Assembly: GCF_036346875.1 (NCBI RefSeq)
Contig: NZ_CP107852.1
Coordinates: forward strand, 4,154,001-4,218,000
Source of the DNA: Nocardia sp. NBC_00508
GTDB lineage: Bacteria > Actinomycetota > Actinomycetes > Mycobacteriales > Mycobacteriaceae
Direction of reading: 5' to 3'
DNA: 64,000 nucleotides
Below are positions 51,890-61,689 of this stretch, one piece after another. Position 1 is the first letter of the stretch; the number at the start of each line of letters is the position of its first letter. The translations under genes and the position numbers were made by a program. Under the pieces are notes generated by a model, which was not told the DNA's origin, searched no databases, and was given only the letters and a program-made list of their open reading frames with translations.

Positions 51890-53059
51890 GTGTCCAGAGA
51901 ATCTCGCCGGTCGACCATTCCACCTTTCTACGTTATGGATGTCTGGAAAGCCGCCGCGGAACGCGCCAGAACCCACGGCGACGTGCTCGTCCTCGCCGCG
52001 GGGCAGCCGTCGACACCGGCGCCCGCACCGGTGCTGCGCGCGACGAGACTGGCGATCGAATCCGAATTGCTCGGTTACACCGAGACTTTCGGCATTCTGG
52101 CGCTGCGCGAAGCGATCGCCGAACACCATAGCGAGACCTACGGATACCCGGTCGACCCGGACGACGTGGTGGTGACGACCGGCTCGTCCGGCGCGTTCTC
52201 GCTGATCTTCCTGGCCGCCTTCGATCCTGGCGACACCGTCGTGGTCGCGCGCCCCGGCTATCCGGCCTATCGCAACACCCTCACCGCGCTCGGCTGCCGC
52301 GTCCTGGAGCTGGACTGCGGTGCCCGGACCAGATTCCAGCCCACCGTCGCGATGCTCGAAGCTCTCCCGGAACCACCCGCCGGTCTGATCGTGGCCAGTC
52401 CCGCCAACCCGACCGGCACCATGATCGCCCCGGCCGAACTCGCCGCACTGGCCCGCTGGTGCGAGGAGCACGGCACGCTGCTGATCTCCGACGAGATCTA
52501 CCACGGCATCACCTACGACAACTCCAGCACCGACAGCGCGACCTCGTCGGCCTGGGAGACCTCACGGGAATCGGTGGTGATCGGCTCGGTCTCCAAGTAC
52601 TTCTCCATGACCGGCTGGCGGCTGGGCTGGATGCTGGTACCGAGCGGACTGCGGCCCGCGCTGCAGCGGCTGGCCTCGAACCTCACCGTCTGCCCGCCCG
52701 CCATCTCGCAATACGCGGCGCTGCACGCGTTCGGCGCGGAGGCCAAGGAGGAACTCGACGGGCACGTCCGGCGGTACGCCGTGAACCGGCGGCTGCTGCT
52801 GGACGGCCTGCCGAAACTGGGCATCACCGACCTCGCCCCGGCCGACGGCGCCTTCTACGCCTACGCCGACATCGGCCATCTCACCGACGACGCGCGGGCC
52901 TGGTGCGCGGACGTGCTGAACCACACCGGCGTGGCGCTCGCGCCCGGGGTCGATTTCGACACCGTCAACGGCCATCACACGGTGCGCTTCTCGTTCGCGG
53001 GTGCCACGGCGGACATCGAGGCGGCGCTACTGCGTCTAGGGCACTATCTCGCTCGCTGA
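51890..53059 (+). CDS. aspB: PLP-dependent aminotransferase (AspB/Rv3565-like)
   Basis: A 389-residue fold-type I aminotransferase. The N-terminal block RRSTIPPFYVMDVWKAAAER, the SPANPTGT motif and the Schiff-base lysine in SVSKYFSMTGWRLGW are clear. Whole-length resemblance to M. tuberculosis AspB (Rv3565, 388) is strong from memory, including TRFQPTVAMLEALPEP. GTG 51890. In M. tuberculosis that gene lies by the KstR2 ring-degradation cluster; here it is in the purine region with no KstR-type site. The amino donor is unknown. Confidence 0.83.
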   Translation: MSRESRRSTIPPFYVMDVWKAAAERARTHGDVLVLAAGQPSTPAPAPVLRATRLAIESELLGYTETFGILALREAIAEHHSETYGYPVDPDDVVVTTGSSGAFSLIFLAAFDPGDTVVVARPGYPAYRNTLTALGCRVLELDCGARTRFQPTVAMLEALPEPPAGLIVASPANPTGTMIAPAELAALARWCEEHGTLLISDEIYHGITYDNSSTDSATSSAWETSRESVVIGSVSKYFSMTGWRLGWMLVPSGLRPALQRLASNLTVCPPAISQYAALHAFGAEAKEELDGHVRRYAVNRRLLLDGLPKLGITDLAPADGAFYAYADIGHLTDDARAWCADVLNHTGVALAPGVDFDTVNGHHTVRFSFAGATADIEAALLRLGHYLAR

Positions 53060-53187
53060 ACCCTGTGCCGTGCAACAACTTTCCGCAGTTCGGCACCATG
53101 TCCGCGCGGATGGGGTAAAACAACGATGGCTGCTTTTCCTCGCTGATTTCCCCTGGAAGAACTGATGACGACTGGCACGATGGCACG

Positions 53188-54024
53188 GTGATCACCGCGA
53201 CGACCCCGAAAGGCGAACGGCGTCGCCAGGCTTTGGTAGCCGCCGCCGCCGAGTTGCTGCTCGAAGGTGGATTCGAAGCGGTGCGGCATCGGTCGGTCGC
53301 GACGCGCGCTGATCTGCCGCTGGCGTCGACCACCTACTACTTCGAATCCCTGGATGATCTGATCGCGCGGGCGGTCGAGTTCAGCGGGAACGCCGAGTTG
53401 GACGCGATGCGCAGGCGGGTCGGGGAGGTGAGCCACCGCCGCCGCGGCGCCGAGGCCACCGTCGAGCTGGTCCTCGACCTGTTGGTCGGCAGCGACGGCG
53501 CCGACGAGCTCGCGCGGGGGCAGCTGATCGCCCGGTACGAGCGTTCGGTCGCCTCGGCCCGGCACGCGGAGTTACGCGAGGTCCAGCTCCGGCTGCGCGC
53601 CCAGCTGGACGAGCTGCTGGCCGACGTACTGCGCCGATCCGACCGGATGGTGCGGCCGGAGCAACTGCGCAGGCTGGTCGCGGTGGTGGATGGAGCGGTG
53701 GTCGCGGCGCTCACCGAGATGGACCCCGAACCGCGGCGGATGGCTCGTGGTGCGCTCCTGGAAGTGATCGACATCGTCGCGCCCCCGGCGCGTGCGTCCG
53801 GCCCGGAGGCGGTCGGCGTAGCCATGGAGGGCTCCGTTCGCGCCGCACCAGGACCGGTGCGCGGCGCGGAGGCGGAGGGTTACGGGACCATGGAGAGCTC
53901 CGGGCGAACCGCATCGGGCACGCGCGGCCCGGAAGGCGCAACGTACCTGACCTCAGAGGGCACGGGGCGTGCCGCGTCCGGCGCCACGCCGAGGCAACCG
54001 GACCGTTTCCGGGGGCTAGACTGA
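53188..54024 (+). CDS. TetR-family regulator with low-complexity C-terminal tail
   Basis: A 278-residue regulator. The N-terminal HTH (residues about 8-55: RRRQALVAAAAELLLEGGF, ATRADLPLASTTYYFESLDDL) is standard TetR, and the ligand domain runs to about residue 195. The remaining ~75 residues are Gly/Ala/Glu/Ser-rich with loose repeats (GSVRAAPGPVRG, SSGRTASGTRGPEG, GTGRAASGATP), unusual for the family. GTG 53188. Position before purB parallels M. tuberculosis Rv0775. The tail may be disordered or a repeat expansion. Confidence 0.83.
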   Translation: MITATTPKGERRRQALVAAAAELLLEGGFEAVRHRSVATRADLPLASTTYYFESLDDLIARAVEFSGNAELDAMRRRVGEVSHRRRGAEATVELVLDLLVGSDGADELARGQLIARYERSVASARHAELREVQLRLRAQLDELLADVLRRSDRMVRPEQLRRLVAVVDGAVVAALTEMDPEPRRMARGALLEVIDIVAPPARASGPEAVGVAMEGSVRAAPGPVRGAEAEGYGTMESSGRTASGTRGPEGATYLTSEGTGRAASGATPRQPDRFRGLD

Positions 54025-54107
54025 CCGGACGTGAGGGAGCGAAGCGAGCGAGCCATCAACACAGCGCCCATGCGCACGACGGAGCTGAGCGTCAGCGAGG
54101 CGCAGTC
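54025..54107 (+). repeat. Nocardial-type intergenic repeat ahead of purB
   Basis: The 83-bp spacer holds GAGGGAGCGAAGCGAGCGAG and, further on, CGACGGAGCTGAGCG, short self-complementary GCGAGC/GCTCGC-type motifs. The core CGACGGAGCT also occurs in the fadE26 leader repeat. It looks like a dispersed palindromic element rather than a gene. Confidence 0.4.
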
Positions 54108-55529
54108 GTGAGCATCGTCCCCAACGTCCTCGCCACCCGTTACGCCAGCCATGAGCTGGTGCACCTGTGGTCACCGGAGCACAAGATCGTGCTAGAGCGG
54201 CGGCTGTGGCTGGAGGTGTTGCGCGCGCAGGCGGAGCTGGGCGTCGACGTCCCCGAGGGGATCATCGCGGACTACGAGCGGGTACTCGACGAGGTCGATC
54301 TCGCGTCGATCGCCGAACGCGAGCGGGTCACCCGGCACGACGTGAAGGCGCGCATCGAGGAATTCAACGCGCTGGCCGGGCACGAGCAGGTGCACAAGGG
54401 CATGACCAGCCGCGATCTCACCGAGAACGTGGAGCAACTGCAGATCCGGCTGTCGCTCGAGCACGTGCACGCGCACGGCGTCGCGATCGCCGCGCGGCTG
54501 GCCGAGCGCGCCGCCGAGTATCAGGCGCTGGTGATGGCGGGCCGCTCGCACAATGTCGCCGCGCAGGCCACCACGCTGGGCAAGCGATTCGCTTCCGCCG
54601 CCGACGAGCTCCTGATCGCGCTCACCAGGCTGCGCGAGCTGATCGATCGCTACCCGCTGCGTGGCATCAAAGGTCCGATGGGCACCGCGCAGGACATGCT
54701 CGACCTGCTCGGCGGCGACCCGGCCGCGCTGACCCGGTTGGAGCAGCAGGTGGCCAGGCATCTCGGCTTCGCGACCGTGCTCACCAGCGTCGGCCAGGTC
54801 TACCCGCGCTCGCTGGACCACGACGTGCTCTCCGCGCTTGTGCAGCTGGGTGCAGGCCCGTCCTCGTTCGCGCACACCATCCGGCTGATGGCCGGGCATG
54901 AACTGGTCACCGAGGGTTTCCAGCCCGGGCAGGTCGGTAGCTCGGCGATGCCGCACAAGATGAACACCCGCTCCTGCGAACGGGTGAACGGTCTGCAGGT
55001 GGTGTTGCGCGGCTACGCCTCGATGGCGGCCGAGCTGGCGGGCGCGCAATGGAACGAGGGCGACGTGTTCTGCTCGGTGGTGCGCCGGGTCGCGCTGCCG
55101 GACGCGTTCTTCGCCATCGACGGGATGATGGAGACCTTCCTCACCGTCCTGGCCGAGTTCGGCGCCTACCCGGCCGTCGTCGCCCGCGAACTGGATCGCT
55201 ACCTGCCATTCCTCGCCACCACCCGCATCCTGATGGCCGCGGTCCGCGCCGGAGTCGGCCGCGAGACCGCGCACGAGGTCATCAAAGAGCACGCCGTCGC
55301 GGTCGCGCTGGCGATGCGGGAACAGGGCCGCGAACCCGACCTCCTGGACCGCCTCGCCGCCGACGGGCGCCTCCCGCTCGACCGTGCCGCCCTCGACGCG
55401 GCCCTTGCGGACAAGTCCGCCTTCGTCGGCGCGGCCGAAGAGCAGGCAGCCGACGTCATCGGCCAGGTGCAGAAACTGGTCGACCGCTACCCGGACGCGG
55501 CCCGCTATACACCGTCACCAATTCTGTAG
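54108..55529 (+). CDS. purB: Adenylosuccinate lyase PurB
   Basis: A 473-residue fumarase-superfamily lyase. It splits SAICAR and adenylosuccinate, releasing fumarate, in purine synthesis. The signature loop GSSAMPHKMNTRSCERV with the catalytic Ser is clear, as are MTSRDLTENVEQLQIRLSLE, MAGRSHNVAAQATTLGKRF and QWNEGDVFCSVVRRVALPD. GTG at 54108, with no strong Shine-Dalgarno. Monocistronic or following the TetR gene. Confidence 0.96.
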   Translation: MSIVPNVLATRYASHELVHLWSPEHKIVLERRLWLEVLRAQAELGVDVPEGIIADYERVLDEVDLASIAERERVTRHDVKARIEEFNALAGHEQVHKGMTSRDLTENVEQLQIRLSLEHVHAHGVAIAARLAERAAEYQALVMAGRSHNVAAQATTLGKRFASAADELLIALTRLRELIDRYPLRGIKGPMGTAQDMLDLLGGDPAALTRLEQQVARHLGFATVLTSVGQVYPRSLDHDVLSALVQLGAGPSSFAHTIRLMAGHELVTEGFQPGQVGSSAMPHKMNTRSCERVNGLQVVLRGYASMAAELAGAQWNEGDVFCSVVRRVALPDAFFAIDGMMETFLTVLAEFGAYPAVVARELDRYLPFLATTRILMAAVRAGVGRETAHEVIKEHAVAVALAMREQGREPDLLDRLAADGRLPLDRAALDAALADKSAFVGAAEEQAADVIGQVQKLVDRYPDAARYTPSPIL

Positions 55530-55593
55530 CGGGACTTAGACTTTCGCCGCGAATTCGCTCGCAGAGGTGCTAGGGCGCCGGTATGGTCCCCCG

Positions 55594-56130
55594 GTGCCCA
55601 TTCACGCATTCGTGGACGAGTCGATTCGCCGCGACCGCTACATACTGTGCGCTGCACTCGTTCCCGCTGAGCAACTGGACCACGCGCGGGCGTTGGTCCG
55701 CAGCATGTGTTTGCCTGGCCAGCGGCGGTGGCACTTCGCGAAAGAGCCGGATCAGCGCCGTCGGCAGATTCTCTCCGCTATGGCCCGATGCGAAAGCATT
55801 CGCGTCGCGATCTTCCTAGGGAGGGGGATCGAGGTGCGCGCTCGTGACGAATGCATGGCTCAATTGGTCACCTACTTGGTGGACCTGAAGGCCGGGCGAC
55901 TCGTTATCGAGACCCGGGAAAGCCTGGACCATCGGGACCGTAACTGTATTGCCGCAGTACTCCGTAAGGCATCGGTGGAGCTGCCGTACGTGCACCTGCC
56001 ACCGCACAGCGAGCCGGGGCTGTGGTGGCCCGACGCGGTCGCGTGGGCGTTCGGCGCGGGTGGAGTCTGGCGGCCTTTGGTCGCGCCGCTGATCAGAGAC
56101 ATCATCGAGGTCGAGAATCGCTCCAGATAG
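55594..56130 (+). CDS. DUF3800-like hypothetical protein
   Basis: A 178-residue protein beginning VPIHAFVDESIRRDRYILCAA in two parts. The FVDES motif near the start and the spaced acidic residues (DLKAGRLVIETRESLDHRDR) resemble DUF3800 proteins, which have an RNase H-like core. A conserved-looking end reads DAVAWAFGAGGVWRPLV. GTG 55594 is chosen so the FVDES strand starts the protein. Function unknown; some relatives are found in defence or mobile contexts, but nothing here shows that. Confidence 0.65.
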   Translation: MPIHAFVDESIRRDRYILCAALVPAEQLDHARALVRSMCLPGQRRWHFAKEPDQRRRQILSAMARCESIRVAIFLGRGIEVRARDECMAQLVTYLVDLKAGRLVIETRESLDHRDRNCIAAVLRKASVELPYVHLPPHSEPGLWWPDAVAWAFGAGGVWRPLVAPLIRDIIEVENRSR

Positions 56131-56281
56131 CGCGAAACCCGACTGCTCACCGTCCGGAGAGGAGCCGGGTCCACTTCTCCCAGCTAGTGCCAGGAGCTGA
56201 CTCGATGGTACCTCACGTGTCGTGTATGGGCTACGCAATTGCGTAGCGTGCACACAACGGTGAGCGCCTAGGCTGCCGATC

Positions 56282-56704
56282 GTGAATCCGTACACGATTT
56301 TCGGCGATATCGTTGCCGGGCGGGCGCCGTCGAGCAAGGTCTACGAGGACGATGATGTGCTGGCGTTCATGGACATTCGGCCGATGACGCCGGGGCATCT
56401 GCTGGTGGTGCCGAAGGTGGCGGCACACAGTCTGGCGGAACTCGATCCGGCGATCGGGGGGAAGCTGTTCCAGGTGGGGCAGCGGTTGGCTGCGGCGCTG
56501 CGGGTCAGCGAGGTGGGGTGCGACGGGGTCAATTTCTTTCTGGCCGACGGGGTGACGGCCGGGCAGGAAGTCTTCCACGTGCACCTGCACGTCATCCCGC
56601 GCACGCCGGGCGACGGGTTCGGCTTGCGTGGTCGTCCGACCAGCCCGCGGCGAGCCGACTTGGACTATCTAGCTGCGTCGATTCGCGGCGCGCTCGGAGA
56701 TTGA
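56282..56704 (+). CDS. HIT-family hydrolase (second copy)
   Basis: A 140-residue HIT protein with triad FHVHLHVIPR, FMDIRPMTPGHLLVVPK and NPYTIFGDIVAGRAPSSKVYEDDD. It belongs to the HinT/FHIT-like group but is distinct from the copy at 48181. GTG 56282. Followed at 194 bp by the oligopeptidase gene. Likely a purine nucleoside phosphoramidase. Confidence 0.88.
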   Translation: MNPYTIFGDIVAGRAPSSKVYEDDDVLAFMDIRPMTPGHLLVVPKVAAHSLAELDPAIGGKLFQVGQRLAAALRVSEVGCDGVNFFLADGVTAGQEVFHVHLHVIPRTPGDGFGLRGRPTSPRRADLDYLAASIRGALGD

Positions 56705-56897
56705 ACGCGTAAGGCGCCGCGGACCTGCGGGACAACGTCGTGGCGTCCGAGTGGCCGCCGCGTCCGCAACGAAGCCGCAAGCGGCGGTCGCTGGTACCCG
56801 GGGCGGAAAGGGGCGCGTCAGGAACCGATGGCGTCGGTCACCGCGTCGACCAGCCGTGCGGCGGGCGGCGACGGGTCCGAACAGTAGGGTGGACGCC

Positions 56898-59075
56898 ATG
56901 GCTCTCGACAGCGGAACGATCTCCGAACCCGGCAGTGGCGCTCCCGTCGTGGCGGCGCCGGTCGCGAAGGCGATGCCCACCGAGCGGGTGCACCACGGCG
57001 ACGTGTTCGTCGACGAGTACGAGTGGCTGCGGGACAAGGAGAACTCCGACGTCATCGCCTACTTGGAGGCGGAGAACGCCTACACCGAGGCGCAAACCGC
57101 GCACCTGGCCACGCTGCGCGAGACGATCTTCGACGAGATCAAGGCGCGCACCCAGGAGACCGACCTGTCGGTGCCGAGCCGGTTGGGTGACTACTGGTAT
57201 TACTCGCGCAGCTTCGAAGGCAAGCAGTACGGCGTGCACTGTCGGTGCCCGATCGCCGCCGCCGTGGAGGGCGTCGACGCGTGGACGCCGCCGGTGCTGG
57301 ACGCGGAGACCGACGTAGCGGGCGAAGAGGTGCTGCTCGACAGCAACGAGCTGGCCGAGGGCCACGACTTCTTCGCGCTGGGCGCGTTCTCGATCAGCCA
57401 TGACGGCACTCTGCTCGCCTACTCGGTGGACAACGTCGGCGACGAGCGCTACGTGCTGCGGTTCAAGGACCTGCGCACCGGCGAGCTGCTCGGCGACGAG
57501 ATCGCGGGTACCGCTCCCGGCGCGACGTGGTCGCTGGATGGCAGTCACGTCTTCTATCAAACTGTCGACGAGTCGTGGCGGCCCGATACGGTGTGGCGGC
57601 ACCGGCTGGGCAGCACCGAGCCCGACGCCAAGGTGTTCCATGAGCCCGACGAGCGCTATTGGGTGAGCATCGGCGCGAGCCGCTCGGAGAAGTACCTGAT
57701 GATCTGGGTCAGCTCGAAGATCACCAGCGAGGGCTGGGTGTTGGAGTCGGATGAGCCCGAGGGTGAGTTCCGTGTTCTGCTGCCCCGCCGCGAGGGCGTC
57801 GAGTACTCCGCCGAGCATGCGGTGGTCGGCGGCGCGAATCGCTTCCTGATCCTGCACAACGACGTGGTGGACGGAGTCAAGGCGGAGAACTTCGTGCTGG
57901 CCGAGGCGCCGGTGGACGATCCGTCGAACCTGACGCCGCTGATCGGCCATCGCGACGACGTGCGGCTCGAGGACATCGACGCGTTCCGCGACCACCTGGT
58001 GCTCAGCTACCGGCGCGAGGCGCTCACCCGGATCGCGGTGTGGCCGCTGACCGAATCCGGCTACGGCGAACGTCGCGAACTCGACTTCGACCTGGAGCTT
58101 TTCGCGGTCGGCGTGGGCTCGAACCCGGAGTGGGCGCAACCCACCCTGCGCATCGGGCTCACCTCGTTCATCACGCCCATGCAGGTATTCGACTATGTCC
58201 CGGCCACCGGCGAGCTGCTGCTGCGCAAGGAGCAGCCGGTGCTCGGCGGCTACGACGCGAACGACTATGAGCAGCACCGGGATTGGGCGGTCGCCGCGGA
58301 CGGCACCCGGATTCCGATCTCGCTGGTCCGGAAGAAGGACGCGGCCGCCGAGGGGCCGAAACCGTTGCTGCTCTACGGTTACGGCTCCTATGAAGCGAGC
58401 ATCGACCCGACGTTCTCGGTGGCCCGTCTCTCGCTGCTGGATCGCGGCATGGTCTTCGCGGTCGCGCACGTGCGCGGCGGCGGCGAGATGGGCAGGCTGT
58501 GGTACGAGCACGGCAAGACGCTGACCAAGAAGAACACCTTCACCGACTTCGTTTCCTGCGCACGGCATCTCATCGATACCGGCGCCACCGCAGCGGACCG
58601 GATGATCGCGGACGGGGGTAGCGCGGGCGGCCTGCTGGTCGGCGCGGTGGCGAACCTGGCGCCGGAGTTGTTCGCGGGCATCCTGGCCAACGTCCCGTTC
58701 GTCGATCCGCTCACCTCCATCCTCGACCCGTCGCTCCCGCTGACCGTCATCGAGTGGGACGAGTGGGGCAACCCGCTGGCGGACAAGGACGTGTACGAGT
58801 ACATGAAGTCCTACGCACCCTACGAGAACGTCGAGGCCAAGGACTACCCGGCGATCCTTGCCATCACCAGCTTGAACGACACCCGCGTGCTCTATGTCGA
58901 GCCCGCGAAGTGGATCGCCAAGCTGCGGGTCACCGCCACCGGCGACGGGCCGCTGCTGCTCAAGACGGAGATGACCGCGGGCCACGGCGGAGTCAGCGGG
59001 CGCTACGAGAAGTGGCGGGAAGTGGCCTTCGAGCACGCCTGGGTGCTCGATACGGTCGGCCTCGCCGACGCGTAA
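56898..59075 (+). CDS. ptrB: Oligopeptidase B (prolyl oligopeptidase family, PtrB)
   Basis: A 725-residue serine peptidase of family S9A. The N-terminal beta-propeller runs to about residue 430. The catalytic domain has YGYGSYEASIDPTFS, the nucleophile GGSAGG near residue 574, the Asp in SLNDTRV and the His in MTAGHGG. Oligopeptidase B cuts short peptides after basic residues. M. tuberculosis carries this gene as two pieces (Rv0781/Rv0782); here it is one intact frame. ATG 56898 is followed by a non-conserved leader. Confidence 0.92.
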   Translation: MALDSGTISEPGSGAPVVAAPVAKAMPTERVHHGDVFVDEYEWLRDKENSDVIAYLEAENAYTEAQTAHLATLRETIFDEIKARTQETDLSVPSRLGDYWYYSRSFEGKQYGVHCRCPIAAAVEGVDAWTPPVLDAETDVAGEEVLLDSNELAEGHDFFALGAFSISHDGTLLAYSVDNVGDERYVLRFKDLRTGELLGDEIAGTAPGATWSLDGSHVFYQTVDESWRPDTVWRHRLGSTEPDAKVFHEPDERYWVSIGASRSEKYLMIWVSSKITSEGWVLESDEPEGEFRVLLPRREGVEYSAEHAVVGGANRFLILHNDVVDGVKAENFVLAEAPVDDPSNLTPLIGHRDDVRLEDIDAFRDHLVLSYRREALTRIAVWPLTESGYGERRELDFDLELFAVGVGSNPEWAQPTLRIGLTSFITPMQVFDYVPATGELLLRKEQPVLGGYDANDYEQHRDWAVAADGTRIPISLVRKKDAAAEGPKPLLLYGYGSYEASIDPTFSVARLSLLDRGMVFAVAHVRGGGEMGRLWYEHGKTLTKKNTFTDFVSCARHLIDTGATAADRMIADGGSAGGLLVGAVANLAPELFAGILANVPFVDPLTSILDPSLPLTVIEWDEWGNPLADKDVYEYMKSYAPYENVEAKDYPAILAITSLNDTRVLYVEPAKWIAKLRVTATGDGPLLLKTEMTAGHGGVSGRYEKWREVAFEHAWVLDTVGLADA

Positions 59076-59219
59076 GCCGGGCACGGGAAGCCGGTGGCCG
59101 AACGGTAGCGGCGGTGCGCCGATGCCGGGCCACCCGCTCGACACAGGCGTGACGGAGTGTTCGCCGCCTGGTCATTCGGCCTGCACGTCGAGGACATGTG
59201 CGGCTGGCACCGTAGGTTC

Positions 59220-59921
59220 ATGAACGCTGCGCTGATCGTGTCGATTTCCGGGATCAGGGACACCACCCGGGACACGGCGATGGAATTCGCCGAGGAGATG
59301 GATCGGCGTGGCGTGCCGCTCTCGCTGCTGGTCGCACCGCGGCTGAAGGGGAAATACCGGCTGCTCGACGACCCGGCGACCCAGGCTTGGCTTCGCGGTC
59401 GCCGGGCCCGCGGCGACGCCATCGTGCTGCACGGCTACGACCAGGCGGCCACCAAGCGGCGGCGCGCCGAGTTCGCCACCCTGCCCAAGCACGAGGCGCG
59501 GTTGCGGTTGACCGCCGCCGACCGGGTGATGGAGCAGGTCGACCTGCGCACCCGACTGTTCGCCGCCCCGCGCTGGGACGCCTCCACGGGCGCGCTCGAC
59601 GCGCTGCCCGAGGTCGGTTTCCGGCTCGCGCTCGGCCTCACCTCGATCATCGATCTGGAGCGCAATATGGCGCAGAAAGCCCGGGTGTACGGCATCGGTG
59701 AGGGCTTCCGTGCCGAGCCGTGGTGGTGCCGCGCCCTGGTGATGGGCGCCGCACGCACCGCCCGCCGCGGCGGGGTGCTCCGCTTGGCCGTGTCCGCCGC
59801 GCAGCTGGCGCGCTCCGGCCCGCGCCAGGCCATGCTCGACGCCGTCGACCTCGCGCTGTTCCACGGCGCGGTCGGCGACACCTACCGGTGGGAGCCGTTC
59901 CCGGCCGCCCGAGCCGCATGA
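59220..59921 (+). CDS. DUF2334 (polysaccharide-deacetylase-like) protein
   Basis: A 233-residue protein of the DUF2334 family, a branch of the polysaccharide deacetylase fold: ALIVSISGIRDTTRDTAMEF, LLVAPRLKGKYRLLDDPAT and the signature GDAIVLHGYDQAATKRRRAEF. ATG 59220 is the best start. It matches M. tuberculosis Rv0784 by position. Probably a wall or glycan deacetylase, but the metal-binding residues are only partly recognisable. Confidence 0.85.
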   Translation: MNAALIVSISGIRDTTRDTAMEFAEEMDRRGVPLSLLVAPRLKGKYRLLDDPATQAWLRGRRARGDAIVLHGYDQAATKRRRAEFATLPKHEARLRLTAADRVMEQVDLRTRLFAAPRWDASTGALDALPEVGFRLALGLTSIIDLERNMAQKARVYGIGEGFRAEPWWCRALVMGAARTARRGGVLRLAVSAAQLARSGPRQAMLDAVDLALFHGAVGDTYRWEPFPAARAA

Positions 59922-60044
59922 ATGACGCCGCGGCGCGGCGGTGTGACGGCCGCCGCCACGCCGCGGCCGGTCGGCACCGCGTCCGCGCGGCCGATCGGCG
60001 CCGCCGCCCGCGAATGGCGTAGCCGGGCGGCGGCGCGGTCGCGA

Positions 60045-61436
60045 TCAGGTCGGCGCGATCTTCGTCTCGGGGACGGCGGGTGTCGCGTCATGCGTGAACC
60101 CACCCGCTTCCGCGCGGGTGAGCGAAGTGGAAAATGGTCGCTGTTCCAGTTGTTTCATGCAGCGGGTGAGGTCGGCCAGCAGCAGGTCGGCCATGTCGAC
60201 GGTGAAGCCGTGGCGGATCACCGCGCGCATGATCGTCTCGTCGTCCCGGTCGGCAGGCAGCGGATACGCCGCGATCAGCCAGCCTCTGGAGCGCAGCCGG
60301 TCGGACAGGTCGTAGAGGTTGAATCCGGGATCGCCGGCCAGGCGCCAGCAGACCGCCGTGATGCCGCGCTGCGGGTCGCCGTCATGGATCAGCTCGAAGA
60401 CCCCGAGCCCGCGCAGACCCGCGGCCAGGTGCTGCGCCGCGCGGTAGATCGCGGACTGCACCCTGGCGTAGCCGGCGCGCCCCAAACGGATGAAGTCGTA
60501 GTACTGCGTGATCGCCTGCCCACCGGGCCGGGAGAAGTTGAGGTTGAAGGTGGCCATGCTGCCGCCGAGATAGTCGACGTTGAAGATCAGCTCCTCCGGC
60601 AGGTCGGCCGCCTCGCGCCAGATCGCCCAGCCCGCGCCGAGCGGCGCGAGCCCGGTCTTGTGACCGGAGGCGTTGATCGACTTCACCCGCGGCAGCCGGA
60701 AGTCCCAGACCAGGTCGGGCGCGGCGAACGGGGCCAGGAAGCCGCCGCTGGCCGCGTCGACGTGGATCGGGATGTCCAGGCCCTTTTCGTCCTGTAGTGC
60801 ATCGAGCGCGGCGCTGATCCCGGCGACGTCTTCGAACAGACCGGTGTAGGTCTGGCCGAAGGTCGGCACCACCATCATGGTGTTCTCGTCGCAATGTTCC
60901 GCGAGGTCGGCGGGCTGCATGGTGAGCCGGTCGCCGCGCAGCGGAATCTGCCGGATCTCGACGTCGAAGTAGCGCGCGAACTTCTCCCAGCAGACCTGAA
61001 CCGGCCCGCAGACGAAGTTGGGCGTTCCGGTGCCGCCGCGCTTGCGCCAGCGGAATTTGGCTGCGAGTCCGCCGAGCATGGCCGCCTCGCTGGACCCGGT
61101 GGTCGAGGTGCCGTGGGTGCCGGTCGGGTCCGGCGCGTGCCACAGATCCGCGACCATCTGGACGCCGCGGCGCTCCAACTCGGCGGTCTGCGGGTATTCG
61201 TCCTTGTCGACGATGTTCTTGTCCAGGCATTCGGTCATCAGCCTGCGCGCCTGGTCGTCCACCCAGGTCGTGCAGAAAGTGGCCAGGTTCATCCTGGCGA
61301 CGCCGTCGAGCATGAGTTCGTCGTGCACGAGTTCATAGGCGACCTGCGGGAACATCTCGTGTGCCGGAAATCCGCCCCGTGGCGCGGACCGGCTGAACCC
61401 TGGCAGGGCGAACAGGTCATCGGCTCCTTCGGACAT
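60045..61436 (-). CDS. gadB: Glutamate decarboxylase
   Basis: A 463-residue PLP enzyme of the group II decarboxylases. It converts glutamate to GABA, consuming a proton, and often serves acid resistance. The PLP lysine is in INASGHKTGLAPLG. Other clear blocks are GTSTTGSSEAAMLGGLA, FVCGPVQVCWEKFARYFDVE, IHVDAASGGFLAPF and NLNFSRPGGQAITQYY. ATG 61436. No glutamate/GABA antiporter is next to it. The C-terminal tail (THDATPAVPETKIAPT) is the usual site of pH control in this family. Confidence 0.93.
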   Translation of the reverse strand: MSEGADDLFALPGFSRSAPRGGFPAHEMFPQVAYELVHDELMLDGVARMNLATFCTTWVDDQARRLMTECLDKNIVDKDEYPQTAELERRGVQMVADLWHAPDPTGTHGTSTTGSSEAAMLGGLAAKFRWRKRGGTGTPNFVCGPVQVCWEKFARYFDVEIRQIPLRGDRLTMQPADLAEHCDENTMMVVPTFGQTYTGLFEDVAGISAALDALQDEKGLDIPIHVDAASGGFLAPFAAPDLVWDFRLPRVKSINASGHKTGLAPLGAGWAIWREAADLPEELIFNVDYLGGSMATFNLNFSRPGGQAITQYYDFIRLGRAGYARVQSAIYRAAQHLAAGLRGLGVFELIHDGDPQRGITAVCWRLAGDPGFNLYDLSDRLRSRGWLIAAYPLPADRDDETIMRAVIRHGFTVDMADLLLADLTRCMKQLEQRPFSTSLTRAEAGGFTHDATPAVPETKIAPT

Positions 61437-61689
61437 GAATGCGGCCTCCCGATCCGGCTCGTGTGCGGTGTGCCTGTGCGGGCGCCGGTCGCTCGAGGAC
61501 CGGCTGTGTTGCCGTGCCTTTCGAGGATGCCAACCGATAGCTGGCACGCCTCCCGCCCAGCTTGACACACCGCCTTCCGCTGCGGATGGACTTCACTGAT
61601 CCGCCGGGTCGTCGCGAACGGCGTGCCGGATCCGAAGACCCGACCGGCTGTGCGGAGTTCGCCCGAGCGGGCGGGGATAGGGTTGGGGG

